Assembly (NCBI GenBank): GCA_947652115.1
Contig: OX393568.1
Span: 21,290,144 to 21,354,143 of the forward strand
From: Blastomussa wellsi
Lineage: Eukaryota > Cnidaria > Anthozoa > Scleractinia > Plerogyridae
DNA length: 64,000 nt
Reading direction: 5' to 3'
Shown: in pieces, positions 22,445 through 34,156 of the stretch
Position numbering within the stretch: the stretch's first letter is position 1
Layout: each line of letters opens with the position of its first letter
The notes under the pieces: model-generated
Seen by the model: only the letters and a program-made list of their open reading frames with translations
What the model was told of the DNA's origin: nothing
Databases searched by the model: none
Program-made: the position numbers and the translations under genes

Positions 22445-25400
22445 ATGTCGCTGATTATCCACGATACGATATCTTTGACTACAGCGAGTGGAGTTAGCAA
22501 GATCCAGTTGTGCATTGGAGATATAACCAAGCTGTCTAAAGATGAGCAAGCTGATGTATTAGTTGTGTCTGCGTTTCCAGGTATTATAAATATCGCAAAA
22601 CTTTGACGGTCGATCAACAACAATTTGAAACTTATTCAGCATGAAAATATTACGGTTTCTTGGTCTCAACAGGTTCATGATTAATAGTTTTGCGGAATTC
22701 GTGAGCTTGTTGTGGTTTATATACATCTTTGAAATATTTGCTGTAACTGTTTGAGGCATAAATTTTCACCAGTGATATCAAGTGAGCCAAATGAAAATGA
22801 TCATATTATGAATGTCATATCCTTTTTTCGATCTCCGATTTCTGGCTGTTTGTTATATCACTTTTTTAGGATTTTCGTGGCAGTTGGGTCAGTTCGATTG
22901 TATTTCGTTTACCTTAATCACCGCCAAACGTACGCGATTTTGATTGTTTTCGAAGGCTAAAAGTCGTAAATTTGAGGAATTTCAGGAGGAACCTTGTTTG
23001 ATTGTGTAGCCTCCCACGGAGGCGTTTTGTATCTCTGAATATAAATCCCGCGGGGGTGGAGAGCGGGCATAGGTGGGGTATTTGACAGTGGGTTGGGGAC
23101 TTTTGACTGTTTATTGGCCTACCTAGCAACATTTTATTGACTTGCAGTGACTTTTTTGACCATCTACAATTAAATCTCAGCTCAGTTCAAATTCAGTGGC
23201 GGATCTGAAGGGCCGGAAAATTTTCTGGGTCCTTCCCCTCATCTTAGAAAGAAGTCTGGATATACCACTGAAATTCTCCACCTACGCCTGCACCCCACCC
23301 CCCACCCCCTTGCGCGATTTACATTGATAGGTGCGTTAATACGAGGTCACCTTGTACTTTTCTCCACTAACGCTGTGGGACAAGCAACGAGATCAAAACA
23401 ATGTGCTAGAGATGATTCATCTTACTCCAAGTCAGAGATTTCCATTGTAAATTCATTTTAGATTAAATCTGAATTTGCAAAAGAACCTTACTAAAGGGAA
23501 AAGCGATGCATCTGTTAATTTACTGACGGGCTGCGGCATGTTTCTTGTTTATCAAGCTTTGCCTTCAATGTGTTCGACAGTCAAGGTCATTAATTTCAAT
23601 GTTTTCCTATTTTCCCCTCCCCCCTGAATGGGATGCTAGTCCATTGCAGGGTTGCCTCCAGCAGTAAATTCACCAGTACCCATTTATACACCTGGGTGAA
23701 GAGAGGCACTGTGAGAGAAAAGTGTCTTGCCCAAGAACAGAACTCAGTGCCCTGGATACAGGCTAGAACCCGGACCATCTGATACCATAAGGCCACTCTG
23801 CCTCCCCTAATAAAAACCTAGCCTACCGTAAAATGGTAGTTACTAGTCTGTGACAAATGTTGCTGCATCATGGCAACCATGACCTGCATAAGGTCACACA
23901 TAAGCTGATAAGCCACATGGCTTCTGCAGTTGACTGCATTGAAACAGACCAATATGGTCTAACATTAAGCGATGTTTTACTCCAGGTGACTATTCACCAA
24001 CACCAACTTCACTGATTGGAGCGCTAGCCATTAATCTTGGCATCAGTGTCCGAAAACTTTCCAGTGACAAAGAAGAAGACCTACGCAAACAGTACTTCTG
24101 CTGGTGGTCAAAGCCACTTCCTGAGCAGCACAGCTTTAGGAGAATCCTCTGTTTTGAAGGAGGATTTGGTAGCAGGGGGAGCACACCACCAAAAGTTGTT
24201 GGTGCAGTGTTTCGATGTCTTGTACCTATTCTTAGTGGCAAGGACTCCAAGGGAGGATCAGTAATAATGCCTCTTCTTGCGTCAGGCGATCAGGTATTTA
24301 TATGGACAGCAGAATAAACAACAGTCTTTCTGTGCAGGCTGAATTCTTACTGGACTTGAGTGGAGAGAGACGGGAGGATAGGGTGGATAAGAGCCCTGGA
24401 AAATAGTGTCAGGAGGGATATGGGAGGACGGAGAACAGAGGGAGGGACGTGGCATTGACACATTAACTCCTGAAGATGTTTGCAAAAAACGCATTTTCGG
24501 ACATTTTGAACATTTTCTAGTCATTTGTAGGCTAAATCTGCTCCAAATCTCCAAAATGCATTTGAAAAATAAAGACATGCCACGTTTTTCACTAGAATCA
24601 CATTTAATGACATTTTAGCTCGGGCATGTGCTCAAATCAAAACTTCAAGATAGTTTTTGGACAAGAAAGTGACCCACCTCTTTAGGCTTTTCGTTTTCTT
24701 TATTTTTTATTCGCTTTTCCTTTCTCCTTCTTCCGTATCTTTTTCATTGATGCATTGGTTGGCTTTTTTCTGGGCTTGCTTACGGTTTAAGAACTGCCAA
24801 GATAGCATCAATGAGACGGGAAATACTTAACACAGAGTGAGTGAGAGAAATTTTCCTCCTAGCTAGTTTTTGACAGAAATTTCTAAGCATTAATTTTTTC
24901 TGAATCTTCACTTGCAGCCAGTTCCCTTTAGGCGGAGCTTGTTCACAGGCCGTGTCTGTTACTGAATTAACTGGTTGGGGTTGGTGGGGTGGTTCACACA
25001 ACCTTAAAATTGGTGTATACACCCTTTAGTGAAATTACATAATCCTTTCAGGTCTAATCTTAATTCCTACAACTTTAAATCCCTTGTTCCATCATGTTCA
25101 GGGATACTCCAAGCGACTCATGCTTAGGCTGATAATCGACTCTGCAATACACTGGATCAAGGCTGGCCTTGAATTAAAAACTCTCAAGATTGTCTTGTTT
25201 TCTCGTCATCCTGAAAAGCATGACAAATCATACGAGCCACTCTTTGAATGTTTCCAGAAGATGAAAGACCAGTACGGAGACAAAGAGTTGACATACGTAA
25301 GTTCCTAATTTTCCCTTTTTGTTGATTTGAGAAGATGCATGTTATGTAACTGAAGTTTTTTCCCAAATAGCACACACTCGTTGACTTCCTGGAGGTCACA

Positions 25401-27718
25401 TGATATCCAACAATACTGTTTCCCACCAAAAGGTTGTCTTTTGAGTGAGCAACATTGCAAATATCCATACATTGACCGATGACCACTGTTGCATGACTCA
25501 TTGCACATAAATCTTTTATTAGCAAATAATTCATTGTGCTATATAACAAATCACTGGTACCTTGTGAGCCAGATGAGTTAATTTTGTTTCCCTCGAATCT
25601 CAAAATCTCTGTCTCAGGAAACAATGAGATTCTCAGGACAGAAAACTGTTTCCCTCAGGGTCGGAAATTAACTTTTTATGTTTATTTTTATGACTGAGCA
25701 TTTTTTCAGTCCCCAAATGAAAAAATCTGTTGGCCTAAAAGTGGTTCATAAACGTTTTGCCTCGCAGCAAAACATGAGACTGAAATGTAAGCTATAATAA
25801 ATGTAGCTTGCATTTCAGTTAAGAAGGAGTTTTCCTTGTCGAATGAACAGATAGCTCTCTTCGTTTGAAGACTGACCTGTACAAAGCCTTCAAGAAGCCA
25901 TGCACATGAACAAGTGCTCATATTGCTCATTCCAGGCCCCTTCTGAACAAAATTGTGTACACGGTATGACTGTTAGGTGAAACCATTGAAAACATGGTGG
26001 CCACTAAATTACAACAGTTGTACACATTTAAAATGCAACTTTGTCATTTTTATAGGAAACAGAGATTATCTATGATGTGTACACGTCCCACAGTCCAAAG
26101 GACCATGATTCTGCCCTCCAGATTGCAAAGTTCTTACGGACTGAGAGACGAATGAAAGTGTTTCATGATTTTCAAGAGCTCAATGATAATGAATCTTGGC
26201 AAGAAGAAATCTTTGACATCATGGGTAGATGTGCACGTGTTATTGCCTTGTTGAGCCCAGGCTACTTGGAAACAGAGAGCTGCATTGAGCAGTATAACAT
26301 GGCACTTTGCATTAACAGACGGTCACACGGATCACTACTGGCTCCTTTTTATATCACTTCAATGGATTATATGCCAACATACATGAGCCTCATTCAATAT
26401 GAAGACTGCAGGTAAAAGTCATGAGTTTCCAGCTTTTGAATATTATATTGAGCATGCTGACTTGTTTTCGGTCAAGGCATGACAACCTAATGGTTAGTGC
26501 ACTGGACTCCATATTGGGTACTGGTACTAACTTGGGAAATTTAAGGCGGCTGAACACAGTTTTTGAAGATTTGCAGGGTTGTCAGTAGGTTTTTGAGTAG
26601 GAGGTTCCATCCAAAAAGTAGGCAGCTATTTCCATTTTATTTCTCCAATATCACGCTCAGAACTGACCTACTAACATTCGGAGTAGCTGGCGCAGTGTTA
26701 GGAATAGCCACTGAAATGCGCCGGTTGCCGGCTTATTTTGACAACCCTGGATTTGAGTACCAGCCTGTACTTTATCACAATGTGAAATGTAATGCCATCA
26801 GCTGATAAGCCCAAACTTAGCATACTGCTACATAATAATTATTCAACACTGCTGAAGTCACTTTGTGAAGTCTATTTTGTAAAGTAGGCCATTTCCATGG
26901 CATCAAATATCAGTTTATGAGCACATTGCATAAAGTATATGTTACTTTTTCCGATTACCTTTCATAGGCCAAGAGATAAGGAAAAAATCATAGCGGCAAG
27001 TAATGATGTTGCAGACTCATTAAAGCAGTTGCAGGAAGATGTCTCATCGCCCAGTGAAACAGAAAAGACCACCAAAACACCAAGTTATGATGTGTTTATA
27101 TCTTACTCACATCAGAACAAGACTCATGCTGACAAGGTGCTGGAAACCTTGATGACTCTTGCTCCAGACTTGAAGATCTTCATTGATACAGCTGGTTTGA
27201 ATACTGGAACGTCTTGGCAACAAACGCTCTACAAGGCATTAGGTAATGCACATGAATCTGATCTATGGCTATATATATAAAGATTATAAAGCGCAGTGAT
27301 TGGCTAATAGGTGGGACTGGATTTTCCTGTTATACACGTGGCTTTTTGGACCACATATGGTGTTCTCACTGCTCAATACGGTCTTCGGGCTTGTTAATAA
27401 GAATTACCAACAAATTCAGTGTTCCACGACCCGTTGAATCCACCTCATGTGAGAAGTTGGTGATAGGCTTCTATCAATCAAATCTTATAATGGCCTTATA
27501 TAGAAGGGTTTGATTGCATAAACAACTTCAAATGGTTTGATTAAACAAATACCTTCCAGATAAAGTTTATTGTTTGTAGGTTTTGTTTGATGGATGGCTA
27601 TCACCAACTGCTCGCAGGAATTTTAATTCAAATGGTTGCATATCACTGATTTCAGTGACCTTTTTTTTGATTATGCGGTTTTTGTTGCCGTGTTTATTAT
27701 TATTATTATTATTATTAC

Positions 27719-27777
<59 letters not shown>

Positions 27778-29949
27778 CACTGGACCTGACTCGAACAGTC
27801 TGGGTTCCTGGCCGGACTTGTTGTCCATTGTTCGATTTTGTTGTGTCTTGGGCAAGACTAAGTACTTCTCCTCTCATTTTTAGATTCATCTAAAAGCACC
27901 ATCGCTCTCTTGTCGCCAGACTACATCAAATCCAAAGTGTGTTACGAAGAATTCTGCCTGTCGTATGCACTCTCTGTGGATAAAGACAGTTGTGTGGATC
28001 TTGTAAGCTTGTTAGTGGAGCCTGTACTTGAACTGCCCCTGTGGTGTAATCAGCCACACCCTGCTGACTGTGCTTCGTCACACGTGGACCCGGATCGGGT
28101 GCTGTCGTCAGTGTGTGCTGACGTGGTTAATAGGCTGAAGGGTAAGCGAGATACTTGAGCAGACAACAGACGGCTAGTGCATGACCATAATTGAATGATG
28201 TGAAGATATTTCTGTGTGACGTCATAGTAATTCTAACTTTTATAGGGCATATAGAAGCAAAAAGTATTAATTCAATCAGCACAACTATTTGTTGCTTTCC
28301 AAAACAATCCCAAACGTCTTAGTACACTTAAGGGAGCTACATCATGTTTTGAGCATCTTGAAAAAATTTAGCCTGGCTAAATTGAGTTTCAAATTCATCA
28401 TTTTTAATCCGTCTCAATCTTCTCCATCCTTAACCATCGTTGTTCCTTTTTGGTTTGGTGTCACCTCTTTGCTGTTTTTCTTCCTCAGTAAACTATTATT
28501 TTGAGGTTACATTTGGGTAATTTGTTTCGTCCCAAAAGAAGTGAAAAAATATCGTGGCGTACAGTAGCTCATTGCATTTATGCCCGTCTGCAAATCAGAG
28601 TCACGTTGTTAACCCAACCCCTCTCTGCACGTATATTTGCAGGAGCAGATCAAACGGCAGATGATGTTCTCATACGGCGAGTGCATGACCTGAAGAAGGG
28701 AGACTTCACAATTGAATCGTCTATGGACAATTACAGGAAATCCAGGTTTGTGCTGCGATCAGGTGTGCTTAAAACTCCTGTGGAGCTCAACAGCTGCAAT
28801 GAGAAAGAAACCTTGAGAGCGAGTCATGCTAGCGATGTGGTAATGTCCATTGATGGCCACCATATTGGCGTTGATCTGGGATCATCCCAAGCAACGTCAT
28901 CTCAAGTGACGTCATCGGATCCCACGTCATCGCAAGTGACGTCATCAGGCTCTGCCGCTGTTGACGTCGCCCTCAGTTATGCTGAAGGAGATAAAAGAGC
29001 AGCAATAGTCCTGAAGCAGCTACTTCTCGAGAAAGTACCCTCTTTGAAGATAAGCGAGCCGGTGACAGGAGACTTCTCCAGGGTGCAGTCGCTAGACGTA
29101 GCGCGGGTTATTGTAGCGCTTCTGTCGCCCGCCTTTCTGGCTTCGAGCGAACTGGTAGAGGAACTGAACATTGCAATTTTCCGAAATCGCAGTTCCTCGC
29201 GACGAATACTGTTTCCAGTGCAAGTGGCTGCGTTTCCTCCCAAGCCTTCATACGTTCATCTGATCCCGTGCGAGTTCTCGAGCTCTGACTACAGATGGGC
29301 TTGGCAAATGGTCGGCAAGAGCGTGAACGACGAGGTATCGCGAATAGCGGAAAGGAATTTTATGGATCGTGATGAAGCGTTTTGTTTGAAAACTGCAGCC
29401 AGCGAGATTTCCAAGCGCCTTTTGGAAGAAAGTCAACAGGATTTGAACCTTGTCAATCGAGTTTTGCTGAATGTTCACGAGATAGAAGAGGACTGGAACC
29501 AAGTGAAAAAAGCACTTCAGCAAGAAGAAGGGCTAGTGACGTGGAAACGAGCGCTTAGAATTGAAATAAGCAGCCTGGAAGGCGATTATAAGCCGGATAA
29601 AATAATAGAACTGGACGAGATGAAGTCAGACGCTGGCACTGAGCCTGTCAGTGGTGGCCAGTATGAATCCAGCGGGGTAGAGTTGCATCTAAAAGACATC
29701 AGAGAGAATGATTCGTGTGAACGAACTGATAATCAGGCTCACTCTCAAGAGCTAACCGAGCATACTGTCAATAGTCATTCCTTCGAAAATGAATCAAACA
29801 AGGTGGAAAAAAGTGTGAGATTTCAAGATGTTTCGAAGACATCTTCCAAAGATAACGAGACTGCTGTTTCAAATGCGGATATTGCGAGCGGTTCTCCTCA
29901 CAGTGATAATGGTAGGAGGGCAGAATCTAAGTCTTGTTCAGTGCTTTAA
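22445..29949 (+). CDS. Macro-like domain plus three TIR domains, CaaX C-terminus
   Basis: Exons: 22445-22580, 23986-24293, 25102-25296, 26056-26411, 26968-27242, 27884-28141, 28643-29949; GT-AG throughout, 944 aa. The ATG is the first in frame; an in-frame TGA lies 21 bases upstream. Residues about 20-200 have the macro pattern: IQLCIGDIT, ADVLVVSA, then VIMPLLASGDQGYSKRL and LKIVLFSRHP. TIR1 (about 219-335): YDVYTSHS, WQEEIFDIM, ALLSPGYL. TIR2 (about 372-500): YDVFISYS, KIFIDTAGLNTGTSW, ALLSPDYI, KVCYEEF with Glu446 at the NADase position. TIR3 (about 616-730): VDVALSYA, ALLSPAFL, LVEEL with Glu683; its BB-loop region is degenerate. The tail is acidic/Ser-rich and ends CSVL, a CaaX box of the geranylgeranyl type. 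Seen: domains and frame. Known: TIRs act as scaffolds or NAD+ hydrolases, macro domains bind ADP-ribose. Inferred: a membrane-tethered NAD+/ADP-ribose immune or stress sensor. I recognise no named orthologue. Confidence 0.9.
23625..23815 (-). mobile_element. tRNA-derived SINE, reverse orientation
   Basis: Read on the minus strand: GTGGCCTTATGGTATCAGAT, GGTCCGGGTTCTAGCC (B box), GGGCACTGAGTTCTGTTCTT, GGGCAAGACACTTTTCTCTC, ACAGTGCCTCTCTTCACC, then ATGGGTACTGGTGAATTTAC. Same family as 8612-8790. It lies in intron 1 of the macro-TIR gene. Confidence 0.6.
26478..26530 (+). mobile_element. SINE head fragment
   Basis: CATGACAACCTAATGGTTAG, TGCACTGGACTCCATATTGG and GTACTGG recall the A-box half of the SINE at 8612-8790; the rest is not recognisable. 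It lies in intron 4 of the macro-TIR gene. Confidence 0.35.
27694..27775 (+). repeat. (ATT)n microsatellite
   Basis: About 26 ATT units with one ACT interruption, in intron 5 of the macro-TIR gene, directly followed by a SINE-like fragment. Long poly-Leu/Ile/Asn frames here are artefacts. Confidence 0.95.
27776..27875 (+). mobile_element. SINE-like fragment next to microsatellite
   Basis: GCACTGGACCTGACTCGAAC, GTCTGGGTTCC and GTTGTGTCTTGGGCAAGACT match the head and the TTGGGCAAGAC body word of the SINE family at 8612-8790. It ends about 10 bases before exon 6 of the macro-TIR gene, so it abuts the splice acceptor region. Confidence 0.45.
28868..28952 (+). repeat. Coding Ser/Thr-rich repeat carrying two CRE palindromes
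   Basis: Inside exon 7, imperfect repeats of TSSQVTSSD / TSSQATSSQ type (residues about 591-612) form a linker in front of TIR3. The DNA contains the full palindrome TGACGTCA twice (near 28913 and 28938), each in the word CAAGTGACGTCATC, plus the half-site CACGTCATC between. TGACGTCA is the CREB/ATF consensus. Confidence 0.7.
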
Positions 29950-30126
29950 GCCATGGAAACGTTTTTTGGCATAACTGAAGGGGCCAGGATGAACTCATTT
30001 GCTTCCAACCCTCCTACCGAAACAGGGAGTTCCTTTCCGTTTGCGTTGCTGTTGTTAACACTCCCACAAGCGCCAAGCTAGACTTGCCCCAAGTCGCTAG
30101 TTTTTTCTTTGTATCGATGGACACGG

Positions 30127-31320
30127 TAGCCTCCTACGCAGTCGTTATTAGGGTATTGCGTTACCACTCGTCCCCACTAACGCCTGCTTAACCGCGGCCA
30201 ACATTCCTTTCCCATTGTCTCTCGCCAGACAAACTAACCAATCAGCATTGTCTGTAGGCATTCAAAACGATCGTTATAAAATTTACCGCGAATCCGTTCT
30301 TCACAGGCGCTGTTGGATACAATACTCTGGTGTATTTCGTTGGTTGAAACACCAAAATATTATTTATTGTGAATACAAGAGGTAAGCGTGCGAGTCTGAT
30401 TCTGTCATAAGTTGGAAGGGTTAATATTTTGGGAAGGATGATCTCTCTCCCATGAACACAACAGTGGATCAGAAATATTTATTTCAACGCTATAAAATGC
30501 TACAACAGACTTCGCCAACTCGAAAACGCAAAGCGGAATTAATTTAGAAATCATCAAAGAGGTCCACATCCGTGGTATTTACGAGCGAACAAATCAAAGG
30601 GATTCACCGCGCTGAATCATTCATTCGACAAACTTGCCACAAAACGATTTAAAACGCCCAGCGCTGCTGGGTTAAAAGGCTGGCTTGAAAATATGTTCAA
30701 CTTCTCCTTTCGAAAGTTCATTGGCCCTTTGATTTGAGGCCTCAATTAAAATTGGGTTTGAACAACCGACGATTATGAACGGCGCACACACGCTACGCAG
30801 TTGTTTAGAGTCTGAAACGTGGAAACTTTGACCCATAGGCTTGCTTTTCATTTGGCTGAACTTCAGTAATTCGTTGCTGGATTGTACGTCTTTTTGCGGA
30901 GCTGGGAGGAAAAATATGAAAACTGAAGATCAATGAGACTGTCGAAGGCAAAGCTTGATAACAAACGACTTACCGTAGCCAGTTGATAAATTAAGGAGTG
31001 TATCTCTCTTCTCTTCAGTAAATAAGTTTCCCTTCGCAAATTCAGAACTTGCTTTCATCTAAAATGAATTTACCAGAGAAATCTCTGACTTGGAGCAAAA
31101 TCAATCGTCCCTCGCATCGCGGCGGGAGAAGCGTCGTGGGGATTTTAGTTGGTAAAATCTGATTGGCTAAGCGGCGGTCAAGGTGAAGGTCGACTTTCTG
31201 GATTTTAGTAGGTAAAATCTGATTGGCGAAGCGGCGGAAAGGAATGTTGGCCTCGGTTAAGCAGACGTTAGTTGGGACAAGTGTAACGCAATCCCCTACT
31301 AACGACTGTGTAGGAGACAA
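30127..31320. mobile_element. Non-autonomous Mutator-like element
   Basis: Long terminal inverted repeats of about 85 bp: left TAGCCTCCTACGCAGTCGTT through AACCGCGGCCAACATTCC; right GGAATGTTGGCCTCGGTT through ACTGTGTAGGAGACAA. It is flanked by TGGACACGG (30118-30126) and TAGACACGG (31321-31329), a 9-bp target duplication with one mismatch. Long TIRs plus 9-bp duplications are the Mutator hallmark. The interior holds a 37-bp direct repeat (GATTTTAGTTGGTAAAATCT, near 31140 and 31200) but no transposase frame. Confidence 0.75.
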
Positions 31321-32791
31321 TAGACACGGTAGAGCTATTTGAAAAAGATCGTTTTGAAATCGCGCACGAAAAGACAAAATCACTTGGAAATCAAGCGCGA
31401 TAACATCGCGGAATGTACGAATGGCTCGGAACGAGCGACTTGTGTCACTTGCAGGAAATCGCTTCTGGCTGACGATTTTTGCCGCGAAATGGCATCATTT
31501 CATTGGGGCCGAATTGGTGTCTCTTTTCTTATTGGCGTCATTGCCATGCACTTTGGCGCGCTCCATAGCGTGTGTTGAGATTGCGATTAGAATTGTTTAG
31601 ATTTTCTTCAAAGCTTTGATGAAACCAATTCTTTCGACCCCATAACTAACTGATCTAATAAGACTAATAATTAATTGTGGACAATCTAGTTTGCTTTTTA
31701 TCTGGACAAATCTGCTAAAAAGACTAGCAAACAAACAGAAAAGTACCAGCGTCACGCGAGCAGAGCGCGCTAACCTCTCAAGTTTTGCCAGCAGAGCGCG
31801 GTGGAAAAATCCACCGGTGGCGTCCATTTTCAGAAGTGGCGCGCTGCAGGTGAGACAAGTCGCTTGTTCCGTGCCGCCATTTTGATTTTCAAGCCAGCGC
31901 GCGCCCTCCATATCTAGCTATCTAGGCCTCCTTCGCCATTTTAGCGCGCCCTCCCTCCTGCGCCCTCCGCAAAGAAAATCAAACGAGCGACTTGGAGCAA
32001 GTCAAGCGCCAAGTAGGCTACCTACCTGAAATTATAGCTTGCCAAGATAACAATGGAACGGCATACCAACTTCGGGATGGAAATGATTTTAAGATACCAA
32101 GATTTTTGATTGTAAGATACGGGGAACACTCTATAAGGCCATACTTGTGGTCAAGATAAGATAAGAACAGAACAAGCCTAAATACTTGCATCGCAACCAC
32201 CAGGAGAAGAGACAGAGAATCTTTGTGGATAACCTGCGAGAACTGTCACCTATGTTTATCTTGACTTGATTTCCAGAAGAATTCCAAATAATTATTCCAA
32301 ATTAGCCATTTTCTAAACGAGCACTGGACTGGGTACAATTTTTTAGAATTGATGCAAACGAAAAATTGAGCCTTGCACGTGCAAGGTCATCCAAAATAAT
32401 GTAAATTTACTAAATTTCAGCGTTATTGGCAAAAACGCACATATGTAGTACACGTTTGAAAAGTTGAAATTTAAGAGAGCTTTGTATGGTTTGGAGGGAA
32501 ATAGTCTGACCCTTACTTGTTCCGTTGTACATATACGAAAGCGTTTGTAGATATTTTAACATCACTATTTAATGGTATAGTTCACCACTAAATTTACTAG
32601 TGCATAGTGCCCGTTCGAAGAAAATACCCTGATGGATAGTGCCCGTCCGTGAAATTTTTTTGTTTACAAGCAGGCTTTCGGTAAAAAAAACTAGCATATT
32701 TGCTTAAGAACATCAAATTTCCGCGGGGCAACTATCAGCCGATAGTTCCTCGACAGAAACACTATTGTTTAAATATTTTTTTATTGGACCT

Positions 32792-33721
32792 CACAGCATG
32801 AAAAGATAACTTTACTGCGGTGTAAAGCCAACTTAAAGCTGGCGTAATCGTCCCCTTTCAGCTCCTTTACGCCCCCTTTCAGTTTTTTAAAGCTTACCTT
32901 TATGCCAGCTTTACACTCATAATTAAAGCTTGAGTAAATGCATTTAAACATTTAAGGTCATTCCCCTGAAATAGAACTGACAATAGATTTTCGTTCAAAC
33001 TTTGCCCATTTGTTGTTCATCGTAAGGGGATTTAAAATTTGTAATTAAAAAGAGGGGTCCCCATATTCCTTTAGGAGCAGGAGCACCTTGAAAATACCCC
33101 ATAATTCGTTAAAATATCAGCTTCAGAAATGTTTTCATTTTACTAGCTTATGTCACGTCTTATGGGAGAAGAAAAAAATAGGGAGAAAGCAAAACAAGGG
33201 AAAAAACTATAGATATACTGTATCGCCTTCAAGGAACAATTTAATATATGTTTCATTATAAAAGCACGCATTTTCAGTCAACCTTGATTAAACTTGTTAC
33301 TAGTATGCAGTGATCTCGAGACCACAATATCTGTTCAATAAGTTCACGTTTCCGTCGATTATTTATTTTTCTGCAATGGGAATTTGTTTATATTCCTGTT
33401 ATAGGAAGAAAGTGATTGCTAGTCTCAGAAAAAGGGTAAAAAATATAGGTCACCATACTCGTTTACGAGAAAACGACGATTTATCTCCTTCACGAGCAAA
33501 GCCGTAAATAAAACGTCGCAGTTTTCTTTAGGTGCTCGCGCTGATGACGCAATAAATCGTGACGCAATAAATCGTGCGCAGTAAGGATGCGCAATGCAAT
33601 ACAGGGGAATGACCTTAAGTAACTTTAACAAGCTTTAAGTCATAGCGTAAAGTTGGTTAACCAGCTTTCAGCAGGTTTAAGTCAACTTTAATTTGACGTA
33701 AATCTCCATTTTCGTGCTGTG
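32792..33721. mobile_element. TIR element hosting a nested TTAA element
   Basis: Left CACAGCATGAAAAG and right ATTTTCGTGCTGTG are imperfect inverses; both flanks contain AGCTTTAA/TTAAAGCT and GCTGG words in inverse order. The host is split by the 667-bp TTAA element at 32952-33618. Confidence 0.5.
32952..33618. mobile_element. TTAA-bounded element with perfect 17-bp TIRs
   Basis: TTAAGGTCATTCCCCTG at 32952-32968 and its exact complement CAGGGGAATGACCTTAA at 33602-33618. TTAA at both edges is the piggyBac-type target duplication, though here it may also be read as part of the repeat. No transposase frame inside; a direct repeat GACGCAATAAATCGTG lies near the right end. Confidence 0.7.
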
Positions 33722-34156
33722 CCTACGGACTGCCGTTTTTGTAACTCTTCTCGGTATAAACTATGGCAGCATTCTGTCAAGGTAGTTTACTGTGACAAGT
33801 AGAGACCAAAGAAAAGCTGTCGTCATATCATTATCGCCATCATTCATCTCGGTTTACCGTTAGTATACCCTGTATATCAAACAGGTTTTCGTTACGCTGT
33901 TCGCAATAAGACCCACTAAGGGCACAATACCCGTAGTGACGTCACACCATGTGGGCAAAGAGTGCTGGGACGCGTGTTGCTGCATTTTCGCTTTCCTAAG
34001 TGAGCATTCTTGCCCTGTTATGAATGCTCTGCTGTTTGCTAGTCCATCACAGGTTACTTCGCTACGTTTTCTTGACAATCCCCGGATACATGAATTTTAT
34101 ATCCTGGATGGAGAAAGGCAGTATGAGAGTATCCTGTGAAACAACTCGGGAAAGAG

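Noticed and set aside
27583..27893. Open frames rich in Leu, Ile or Asn
   Set aside because: They are translations of the ATT microsatellite on both strands.
28501..28642. Upstream extension of the macro-TIR last exon as an independent 482-codon gene
   Set aside because: The extension begins at a non-ATG codon, lies before a clear TTTGCAG acceptor at 28642, and the true frame is entered by splicing from exon 6.
28977..29523. Minus-strand frames under the macro-TIR exon 7
   Set aside because: They show no domain pattern; the plus frame encodes TIR3 continuously.
22445..29949. Bacterial contamination or recent transfer of a Thoeris-like gene
   Set aside because: Six GT-AG introns containing local SINE and microsatellite repeats, and flanking by animal genes, show that it is a resident animal gene; any ancient transfer cannot be judged from one window.
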